Positions 6,111-12,474 of a stretch of DNA of 16,081 nt are shown one piece after another; the stretch's first letter is position 1; each line of letters starts with the position of its first letter. The notes under the pieces are model-generated. The model saw only the letters and a program-made list of their open reading frames with translations, was not told where the DNA came from and made no database searches. The stretch comes from Streptosporangiaceae bacterium (lineage in GTDB: Bacteria > Actinomycetota > Actinomycetes > Streptosporangiales > Streptosporangiaceae), in the NCBI GenBank assembly GCA_030041195.1, contig JASHOI010000193.1, forward strand, positions 1 through 16,081. The letters run 5' to 3'. The translations under genes and the position numbers were made by a program.

Positions 6111-7030
6111 CCGACCGGGCCGACTACGACGAGTTCGGGCTGTTCCACGAGAACGCGGAAGAGTACGGGCTGCCCTTTGACCGCCCGCCGGCCGTGCGCC
6201 GGGTTTTCGCGGACGTGGCCGGAGGGCGGCGGCTGAGCGCGCTGGTGTGGCAAGACCGGGATCCGGAACTGGTCCTGCTGCACGGCGGGGCGCAGAACGC
6301 GCATACCTGGGACACCGTCGCGATGGCGCTCGACCGTCCGCTGGTGGCCATCGACCTCCCCGGGCACGGCCACTCGGATGGCCCCGGAGAACGCCCGGAA
6401 GGCCAGCTGGACGTCCACGGCAACGCGGCCGATGTTGCGGCCGCCATCCGCCAGTTCGCGCCGGCCGCCAAGGCGGTGGTGGGCATGTCTCTTGGCGGGC
6501 TCACGGCGATCGCACTCAGCGCCCAGGCGCCGGAACTGGTCCGCAAGATCGTTCTGGTCGATGTCCTGCCGGGCGTAACGGCGCAGCGATCTCAGCACAT
6601 CACCGATTTCGTCAACGGTCCTGCCAGCTTTGCCAGCCTGGACGACTTGCTGGAACGGACGGCCCGTTTCAACCCGGGCCGGTCCCGGTCGTCTCTGCGC
6701 CGGGGCATCCTGCACAACGCCGAACAGCAGCCGGACGGCACCTGGGTGTGGCGCTGGGCACGTCACCGCCGTCCCGCGGCCCCGGCCAGCCCGGCGGCCG
6801 GTACCCGCTACGGACAGCTGTGGGAGGAGCTCTCGTCGATCACCGTGCCGCTGCTCCTCGCCCGGGGCATGCGGCCCGACTCGGTGCTGGACGACGACGT
6901 CGAGCGCGAACTGCTGCGACGCCTGCCGTCCGCTCAGGTCGTTCACGTCGAACAAGCCGGCCACAGCCTGCAGGGCGACACGCCGCTCGAGCTTGCCGCG
7001 ATCATCGAGGACTTCGCCTTCAGCCCGTAA
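6107..7030 (+). CDS. Alpha/beta hydrolase with intact serine nucleophile
   Basis: A 307-residue alpha/beta-hydrolase-fold protein, likely an esterase, lactonase, C-C hydrolase or related enzyme in the cytosol; no signal peptide is seen. The oxyanion region is LLHGG (57-61), AIDLPGHGHSDG follows (81-92), and the nucleophile elbow GMSLGG (126-131) places Ser128. Asp258 or Asp152 may be the acid, and the catalytic His is in AGHSLQ (His286). A cap domain spans roughly 155-245 and includes DGTWVWRW (210-217). The GTG at 6107 overlaps the preceding stop and has AGGAG 5 nt upstream (6097-6101). The next gene is a diverged paralog lacking the catalytic residues, so this may be the active partner of an active/inactive pair. 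Confidence 0.85.
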   Translation: MTDRADYDEFGLFHENAEEYGLPFDRPPAVRRVFADVAGGRRLSALVWQDRDPELVLLHGGAQNAHTWDTVAMALDRPLVAIDLPGHGHSDGPGERPEGQLDVHGNAADVAAAIRQFAPAAKAVVGMSLGGLTAIALSAQAPELVRKIVLVDVLPGVTAQRSQHITDFVNGPASFASLDDLLERTARFNPGRSRSSLRRGILHNAEQQPDGTWVWRWARHRRPAAPASPAAGTRYGQLWEELSSITVPLLLARGMRPDSVLDDDVERELLRRLPSAQVVHVEQAGHSLQGDTPLELAAIIEDFAFSP

Positions 7031-7075
7031 AGCCACCGGGTTTGACCACATTTCCTATAAAAATGATCTAAATTA

Positions 7076-7105
7076 TTGACAAATGGCTGAAGATTCCGCG
7101 ACGCT
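7076..7105 (+). promoter_or_regulatory. Candidate promoter of the hydrolase-like/DUF427/oxygenase operon
   Basis: A perfect TTGACA (7076-7081) is followed by 18 nt and GACGCT (7100-7105), a weak -10, with 6 nt left to the ATG at 7112. The upstream 30 nt (7047-7075) are strikingly AT-rich. A GGAG lies only 2 nt before the ATG, too close to act as a normal ribosome site, which also favours leaderless expression. Confidence 0.38.
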
Positions 7106-7111
7106 GGAGAC

Positions 7112-8038
7112 ATGACCGTTGAGTCTGGGGAGTTTACGGAGCTCGACGACGAGTTCGCGCTCGTCGAGCAGACGGCAGCGGAAGCGGGCGTCGCCGGCGA
7201 CGGGCTGCCCCTGGTCCGCCGGGCCTGGGTCAACGTTCCCACGGGCGGGCACGTCAGCGCGGTGTTCTGGGGCAACGGCCAGCCTGAGGTGGTGTTCCTG
7301 CACGACATCGCCGAGAGCGCCCGTGCCTGGGACGCGGTCGCGCTGGCTCTTGGCCGCCCATCGGTCGCCATCGACCTGCCCGGCCATGGCCGTTCCGACT
7401 GGCGACGCGATGGCCGCTATGAACCCGCCAAGCTCGCGCCCGCGATCGGGGAGGCCATCCGGTCGTTCGCGCCGCGCGCACGGCTCGTCGTCGGGAGCGG
7501 CCTCGGCGGGCGCACCGCGCTCGCGCTGCGCAGGCGTCAGCCGCGGCTGGTGCCGCGACTGGTACTGCTGGGCGCGCTGCCCGGCCCTGAGCCCGGGCCA
7601 GCTCAGGGATGGCCGGGTCCCGAGCGGTTCGCCAGCCCGGCGGACGCGTTGGCCGTGCTGGAGGTCAGGCGGCCGGAGCACAGCGCGGAGTCTGTGCGCC
7701 GCGAGATCCGGTATGAGCTCAGCCAGGACAAGGACGGGTCGTGGGCGTGGCGTCATCATCCGGGCAACCTGCCGGCCCCCGCAGCGGGCGCCGGCGATGC
7801 CAGCGCGGCTGACGAAGCGCTGTGGCCGGAACTCGCCGCGCTCCGCACCGCGGCCGCGCTCATCCGTGGCGACCGGGCGGGCCCGCTGCCCGCACCCAGC
7901 CTCGCGTCGCTGCGAGAGCGCGCGCCGGGGGCCCAGCTCATTACGATTTCCGGTGCTGGCGCCGATGTCGCCGCCACCCAGCCAGCGGCGCTCGCCACAG
8001 CACTTGACCAGCTAGTCCAGCCAGAGGAGCAGCCGTGA
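7112..8038 (+). CDS. Degenerate alpha/beta hydrolase paralog, probable pseudoenzyme
   Basis: A 308-residue paralog of the preceding hydrolase. It shares the length, the strand pattern, AIDLPGHG (86-93) and the cap signature DGSWAW (208-213). The nucleophile elbow aligns as GSGLGG (128-133) against GMSLGG, so the Ser position is Gly130. The His region aligns as GAGADV (281-286) against QAGHSL, so the His position is Ala284. The oxyanion HGG has become HDI (64-66). With both Ser and His gone, normal hydrolase chemistry is unlikely. The frame is long and intact with strong G/C third positions, so it looks maintained rather than decaying. An in-frame TGA at 7088 limits the start to ATG 7112. The stop overlaps the DUF427 start (GTGA) after a good AGAGGAG site (8023-8029). 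A binding, scaffold or regulatory role is plausible. Confidence 0.8.
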   Translation: MTVESGEFTELDDEFALVEQTAAEAGVAGDGLPLVRRAWVNVPTGGHVSAVFWGNGQPEVVFLHDIAESARAWDAVALALGRPSVAIDLPGHGRSDWRRDGRYEPAKLAPAIGEAIRSFAPRARLVVGSGLGGRTALALRRRQPRLVPRLVLLGALPGPEPGPAQGWPGPERFASPADALAVLEVRRPEHSAESVRREIRYELSQDKDGSWAWRHHPGNLPAPAAGAGDASAADEALWPELAALRTAAALIRGDRAGPLPAPSLASLRERAPGAQLITISGAGADVAATQPAALATALDQLVQPEEQP

Positions 8039-8823
8039 CACAGGCAGCGGAACGAGTCATCAGCGAGACCGCCGGCGCCCCGCGGGTGCGGACCGAGCCG
8101 AACCAGCGGCGGGTGCGTGTGCTGTTCGGCGGCGAGGCGGTCGCTGACAGCAGCCGGACGCTGTACCTGTTCGAGACCGGGCACCTGCCGGTGTACTACT
8201 TCCCCCGCGACGACGTCCGGTTTGACCTGCTCGAGCCGACCAGCCACCACACGCACTGCCCGTATAAGGGCGACGCCTCGTACTACACGGTGGCCGCGGG
8301 CGGCCAGCGGTACGAGAACGCCGTGTGGGCATATCCGGACCCGATCGACTCGGTGCCCGAGCTGAAGGACTATGTGGCGTTCTACTGGGACCGGGCGGAC
8401 GCCTGGTACGAGGAGGACGATGAGGTCTTCAAGCATGCACGCGACCCCTACCACCGGGTCGACGTGCTGAACTCCTCGAGGGTCGTGCAGGTCCTGGTCG
8501 GCGGTGTGCTGCTGGCAGAGAGCCGGCGGCCAAGGCTGCTGTTCGAGACCGGCCTGCCGGTCCGCTACTACCTGCCCAAGCTCGACGTGCGGCTCGACCT
8601 GCTCGAGCCGAGTCCGAGGCGGACCCGCTGCCCGTACAAGGGGGAGGCCGTCTACTGGTCGGTGCGGGCCGGCGGCGAGCTGTACGAGGACATCGTGTGG
8701 AGCTACCCGGCGCCGATACCCGAGACGCCGAAGATCGAGAACCTGCTCGCTTTCTACAACGAGAAGACCGACATCGTCGTTGACGGCGCGCCGCAGGAGC
8801 GCCCAGTCACCAAGTGGTCCTAG
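8035..8823 (+). CDS. Tandem DUF427 domain protein
   Basis: A 262-residue protein made of two DUF427 domains, roughly residues 24-132 and 147-248. Each carries the same landmarks: FETG (46-49; 170-173), YYFP/YYLP followed by xxDVRxDLLEP (54-68; 178-192), and a CPYKG motif (75-79; 199-203) with its conserved Cys. A VWxYPxPI segment follows in each. DUF427 is a small beta-fold family with no settled activity, and single-domain copies of about 90-130 residues are common. The two copies are similar enough to indicate internal duplication. No signal peptide or membrane segment is seen. The GTG at 8035 overlaps the upstream stop and has AGAGGAG 5 nt before it. Its place between a dead hydrolase and two iron oxygenases suggests a role in the same pathway. 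Confidence 0.85.
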   Translation: MTQAAERVISETAGAPRVRTEPNQRRVRVLFGGEAVADSSRTLYLFETGHLPVYYFPRDDVRFDLLEPTSHHTHCPYKGDASYYTVAAGGQRYENAVWAYPDPIDSVPELKDYVAFYWDRADAWYEEDDEVFKHARDPYHRVDVLNSSRVVQVLVGGVLLAESRRPRLLFETGLPVRYYLPKLDVRLDLLEPSPRRTRCPYKGEAVYWSVRAGGELYEDIVWSYPAPIPETPKIENLLAFYNEKTDIVVDGAPQERPVTKWS

Positions 8824-8889
8824 CCGGCCGCGTCTACCTCCAGCACAAAGCCAGCATCAGTGCCGAGCAACCGAGCGAAGGGTCCCGCC

Positions 8890-9924
8890 ATGAGTTCCCC
8901 CATCCCCGTTATCGATCTTGCGGCCGCCACCACTCCGCGCGTTCCCGGCGAACTGCTGGACGCGGTCAAGGAGGCTACCGAGACCATCGGCATCATCCAG
9001 GTCATCAACCACGGGGTGCCTGAGTCGCTGATCACCGAATTCGACCAGCGCATCGGGCGGCTGCTCGACCTGCCCAGGGAGCTCAAGGCCGGGCTGGCCA
9101 GCCCGACCGGCCACCCGTACCGGGGATGGCGGCAGTGGCCGGATGACTTCGGCCGCCTGGAGCTCGAGCGCTTCAACGTCGGGCAGTTCGACAACGCCGA
9201 GCAGGCCACGGCGGCCGGCCTTGCCGAGGAGTACCTCGGCCTGTACGCCCACGAGAACGTGTGGCCCGGTGACGACCAGGGACTGCGCGACCTGACGTTC
9301 CGCTACATCGCGGCGGGGCGGTCGGTCGCCGAGCGGGTGCTCGGCCTGTACGCGAACGCGCAAGGGCTGCCGGACACCACGTTCCCGGTGAGCCCGCTCC
9401 CGTACCTCACCTTTACCGTGAACAACTACCCGACGTGGACGTACCCGGACACCGGCAACGACGAGGACAAGCTGCTGCTGCTCGAGCACGCCGACGGCTC
9501 GGCGGTGACGATCCTGTCCCAGGGGGGCGACTACGAGGGACTGCAGATTCAGCTTCCCGACGGCGACTGGCTGCCGGTGCCGATCGTGCCCGGCGCCCTG
9601 CAGGTCTTCTCCGGCACGCTGCTCACCCGCTGGACCAACGGGCTGCTGCGCCCGGCCCGGCACCGGGTGGTGGCCGGCGGCACGCAGAAGCGCCGGTCGG
9701 TGGCCGTCTTCTACTATCCGGCCCTGGACCAGGTGCTCGAGCCGCTGGCCCCGTTCGTCGAGCCGGGGGAGGAGACCGACTACGAGCCGGTCACCCAGTG
9801 GGATCTGATCAAGGACAATGTGGAGAACTACCTCAAGGTGTTCGGACGGCCCGCGCAGGTCGCCGCGTGGCGCGAGGGCAAGCCGTACGTCGCTGAACTC
9901 GCCGAGAACTCGGCCGGCCGCTAG
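8890..9924 (+). CDS. Isopenicillin N synthase-like Fe(II)/2-oxoglutarate-type oxygenase
   Basis: A 344-residue member of the DIOX_N/2OG-FeII_Oxy family. The N-terminal domain starts with IPVIDL (5-10) and reaches VINHGVP (38-44), typical of the family. The double-stranded beta-helix core has the iron ligands HxD at His200 and Asp202 (LEHADGS) and the distal His258 (ARHRVV), plus the RxS pair Arg268/Ser270 that normally binds the carboxylate of 2-oxoglutarate. It therefore looks catalytically intact and would hydroxylate, desaturate or cyclise a substrate using Fe(II), O2 and probably 2-oxoglutarate. The ATG at 8890 is chosen over an upstream start at 8860 because GAAGGG (8877-8882) lies 7 nt before it and the protein then opens at the family start. 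It lies 66 nt after the DUF427 gene and its stop overlaps the next start by one base. Confidence 0.9.
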   Translation: MSSPIPVIDLAAATTPRVPGELLDAVKEATETIGIIQVINHGVPESLITEFDQRIGRLLDLPRELKAGLASPTGHPYRGWRQWPDDFGRLELERFNVGQFDNAEQATAAGLAEEYLGLYAHENVWPGDDQGLRDLTFRYIAAGRSVAERVLGLYANAQGLPDTTFPVSPLPYLTFTVNNYPTWTYPDTGNDEDKLLLLEHADGSAVTILSQGGDYEGLQIQLPDGDWLPVPIVPGALQVFSGTLLTRWTNGLLRPARHRVVAGGTQKRRSVAVFYYPALDQVLEPLAPFVEPGEETDYEPVTQWDLIKDNVENYLKVFGRPAQVAAWREGKPYVAELAENSAGR

Positions 9925-10418
9925 TGGCCGCGCTGTCTCAGTCCGAGTGCGCCGCCCTGGCAGCGCGAGCCGCCGCCATCGTGGACGTGCCCGCGCTGCT
10001 GGGGACCGGGACCGGCGAGTCGGTGCTCTGGCAGGATGAGGACTCCATCGCGTGGCTGAACGTGATGCTAGACGCGCGTGACACGGGGTTCCACGACCAC
10101 GACGGGTCCGCGGCCGGCGTGTACGTGCTCAGCGGGAGCGTGACCAACGAGGGTCTGCCGATTGACGGGGCCCGCCGGGTCCGCCGGTACGGGCCGGGCG
10201 ACTCGTTCTCGGTCCCGGCCACCGGCATTCACCGGATGAACCACGACGCAGGCGCGGTTACGGTGCACGTCTACTCCCCGCCGCTGCGTTCCATCGGCTA
10301 TTACGAGGTGGTCGACGGACTGCTGCAGCGGACCCCGGGGCCGCCCGATGCGGAATCGCCGGAAAGCCCGGCACTGCTGGCGGCTCTTGCCAGCGAGGTC
10401 TTCGCCGGACCCGGCTAG
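9924..10418 (+). CDS. Cysteine dioxygenase-like cupin (thiol dioxygenase family)
   Basis: A 164-residue single-domain cupin resembling bacterial cysteine dioxygenases, which use Fe(II) and O2 to convert a thiol to a sulfinate. The three iron-binding His are visible: His57 and His59 in FHDHDGS, and His103 in the second cupin motif, which matches GX5PXGX2HX3N exactly (GDSFSVPATGIHRMN, 92-106). The S/T-x-H-x-Y triad region reads TVHVYSPP (113-120), with His115 and Tyr117. The cross-link Cys of animal enzymes is replaced by Gly/Ala, as is usual in bacteria. The Arg that binds the cysteine carboxylate cannot be placed with certainty, so the substrate may be another thiol. The GTG at 9924 shares a base with the upstream stop (TAGTG), so translation is probably coupled. 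Confidence 0.82.
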   Translation: MAALSQSECAALAARAAAIVDVPALLGTGTGESVLWQDEDSIAWLNVMLDARDTGFHDHDGSAAGVYVLSGSVTNEGLPIDGARRVRRYGPGDSFSVPATGIHRMNHDAGAVTVHVYSPPLRSIGYYEVVDGLLQRTPGPPDAESPESPALLAALASEVFAGPG

Positions 10419-10422
10419 CCGG
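10411..10422. repeat. 12-bp palindrome holding two overlapping convergent stop codons
   Basis: CCGGCTAGCCGG is self-complementary. Its central CTAG supplies the TAG stop of the plus-strand cupin gene (10416-10418) and the TAG stop of the minus-strand monooxygenase gene (10417-10415). There is no intergenic space for separate terminators between the two operons. Confidence 0.85.
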
Positions 10423-11470
10423 AGGCCACGGCCTGCGTCGCGCCCGCCCAGCCCAGAGCCGGGGCGACCTCGCTGGCGAACAGCTCGAGCGCGTCGGCGC
10501 GGTGCGCGTAGCTCGCGTAGAACAGCTCGGTCTGCACCATCAGCTGGGTCGCGTACCGGAACCAGGGCCGGGCCAGGATGGACTCGGTGATCTGCTCGGC
10601 GGTCCCGTAGTGCAGGTTGATGGACGCGGCCTTCTCGGCGAGCGTCGTGGCGGGCGGCAGGAAGCCCCTGCCCCACTCGTACTTCTCCTCGATCCCGGCC
10701 CTGGCCTCGCGCAGCGCGATCTCCCTGCTCCTGGCCGGATAGATGAGGGTCGCGAGCCCGGCGCGCGGACGGCGGGGACCGGTCCGCGCCGCGTACCGCT
10801 CGAGTCCGCGATAGTAGGCCCGGGCGGTGACCTCGGCGGGCACCGTCTGTGTGGTCCCGATCAGCACGCCGTGCCCCCTGGCGCCCGTTTCGAATCCGCT
10901 TTCCTCGGTGAGCGTCGCCTCCCAGATCCGGTCGGCAAGGCCCGCGCTCGGCGGGTTCAGCCGCGCCCCCGAGTCGTTCAGCGGGGCGCCATCGAGCGCG
11001 GCCGACAGCCGGGCCAGATCGGCCTGGTAGGCCGCTCTGCGGGCGGCCGGGTCGGTACCTTCAGCGGCAGGCCGGAAGAGCTCCGCCAGCCCTGGCGCGC
11101 CGCCGCCGTTGGCCACGCCGAGCTCGACCCGCCCGCCGCTCAGCGCGTCGAGCACCGCGGCGTCCTCCGCGACCCGCAGCGGGTTCTCCAGCGGCAGCGT
11201 GACGGCGGCCGTGCCCAGCCGAAGCCGGCTGGTCCGCGCGGCCAGCCAGGCGAGGAAGACGAACGGCGAGGGCAGCCCGCCGCCGGGCACCGGCGGGACG
11301 CCGCGACGCCGCAGGTGGAACTGGCGCACCCACAGGCCCTCGACGCCCAGCCGCTCCGCGTGCGCGAACAGGCCGAGCGCGCCGTGGTAGTTGCGGGCCT
11401 GGTCGCCCGGCTCGTTCAGGATCGCGTACGAGGCAAGGGTCAGCGGCTCGCCGTTCTCGCGCCCGGTCAT
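10415..11470 (-). CDS. LLM-class flavin-dependent monooxygenase B (paralog of the next gene upstream)
   Basis: A 351-residue luciferase-like TIM-barrel protein. LLM enzymes use reduced FMN (or F420) to oxygenate or oxidise small molecules. Visible landmarks are GGLPSPFVFLAWLAARTSRLR (about 64-84), LPLENPLRVAEDAAVLDALSGGR (about 92-114), ELGVANGG (116-123) and RGHGVLIGTTQTVPAEVTA (198-216). The last block is identical in monooxygenase A, whose gene lies immediately upstream in the same operon. The pair therefore arose by duplication and may form a heterodimer, as luciferase LuxA/LuxB do. The ATG at 11470 overlaps the preceding stop (ATGA). A much longer open frame continues upstream to 12766, but that part is the shadow of genes in another frame. 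It is the last gene of the minus-strand operon. Confidence 0.85.
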   Translation of the reverse strand: MTGRENGEPLTLASYAILNEPGDQARNYHGALGLFAHAERLGVEGLWVRQFHLRRRGVPPVPGGGLPSPFVFLAWLAARTSRLRLGTAAVTLPLENPLRVAEDAAVLDALSGGRVELGVANGGGAPGLAELFRPAAEGTDPAARRAAYQADLARLSAALDGAPLNDSGARLNPPSAGLADRIWEATLTEESGFETGARGHGVLIGTTQTVPAEVTARAYYRGLERYAARTGPRRPRAGLATLIYPARSREIALREARAGIEEKYEWGRGFLPPATTLAEKAASINLHYGTAEQITESILARPWFRYATQLMVQTELFYASYAHRADALELFASEVAPALGWAGATQAVASG

Positions 11471-12474
11471 GATGTCTCTTCTGGTTTCCAGCCCAGCAGC
11501 GGCGCGATCTCCCCGACGACGGCGTCGATCGCCGCCAGCCGCTGGCTGTGCTCTGTGGTCCCGTAGGCGACCGAGAACTGGAGCTCCGTGGTGAGCGGAA
11601 ACGCCGGAAACGCGCTGATCGACTCCGCGATCTGCACGGGAGTCCCGTAGTGCACGTTGATGGCCGCGGCCTTCTCGGCCAGCGTCACCGCCGGCGGCAG
11701 CCAGTCCTTGCCCCAGGTGTAGACGGTCGCCACGTCGTCCGCGAGCTCGGCGAGGCCGCTGCGGCGGTCCGCGGCGGGGTGGACGTGGACCACCAGGCCG
11801 ACGCGCGGGTCGGCGCCGGGCGGCAGGCAGCCGTGGTAGGCGGCGGCTGTGACCTCGGCCGGAACGGTCTGGGTGGTCCCGATCAGCACCCCGTGGCCCC
11901 GCCGGGCGGAGTCCGCGCCGGTCTGCTCGGTGAGCGCGGACTCCCAGATGCGGGCCGCCAGGCCCGGGGCCGGAGGGTTGAGCTGCTGATCCGTCCCGTT
12001 GACCGGGTTTCCGTCCAGGATGCTGCCAAGGTCGGTGAGCGTCCGCAGGTACGCGGCCTTCTTCCGTTCCGGATCTGTGCCGAGGTCGATCCCCAGCGCG
12101 GCGGCGATCGGTGGCCGGCCGCCGTTGGAGACGCCGAGCTCGAGCCGCCCGCCACTGATCGCGTCCACCACCGCGGCGTCCTCGGCGACGCGGACCACGT
12201 TCTCCAGCGGCAGCGGCACCACCGCGGTCCCGAGCCGGATCCGCGAGGTCCGGGCGGCGAGCGCGCCGAGGAACGGGAACGGCGAGGGCAGCCCGCCGGG
12301 AAAGCTGAATCCGGGGGCGCCGGCCGTCCGGCGGAACTTGTACGAGCGCACCCAGGCAGTGTCGAAGCCGAGTTCCTCGGCGCGGGCGAACAGGTCGAGC
12401 GTTTCGCGGTACACGGCCGCCTGGTCCCCGTGCTCGCGCAGGTCGGAGTGGATGGCGATGCGGAGCCGCGTCAT
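11467..12474 (-). CDS. LLM-class flavin-dependent monooxygenase A
   Basis: A 335-residue luciferase-like protein, clearly paralogous to the following gene. Shared blocks include GGLPSPFPFLGALAARTSR (60-78), LPLENVVRVAEDAAVVDAI (88-106) with SGGR following, ELGVSNGG (112-119), RGHGVLIGTTQTVPAEVTA (192-210) and, near the C-terminus, EKAAAINVHYGT. It lacks part of the helix-rich segment found after AYYRG in copy B. It probably binds FMN or F420 and acts on a substrate related to that of copy B. The ATG at 12474 overlaps the stop of the upstream NtaA-like gene (ATGA) and its own stop overlaps copy B's start, so both copies are made by coupled translation. No dedicated flavin reductase is encoded in the window. 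Confidence 0.85.
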   Translation of the reverse strand: MTRLRIAIHSDLREHGDQAAVYRETLDLFARAEELGFDTAWVRSYKFRRTAGAPGFSFPGGLPSPFPFLGALAARTSRIRLGTAVVPLPLENVVRVAEDAAVVDAISGGRLELGVSNGGRPPIAAALGIDLGTDPERKKAAYLRTLTDLGSILDGNPVNGTDQQLNPPAPGLAARIWESALTEQTGADSARRGHGVLIGTTQTVPAEVTAAAYHGCLPPGADPRVGLVVHVHPAADRRSGLAELADDVATVYTWGKDWLPPAVTLAEKAAAINVHYGTPVQIAESISAFPAFPLTTELQFSVAYGTTEHSQRLAAIDAVVGEIAPLLGWKPEETS

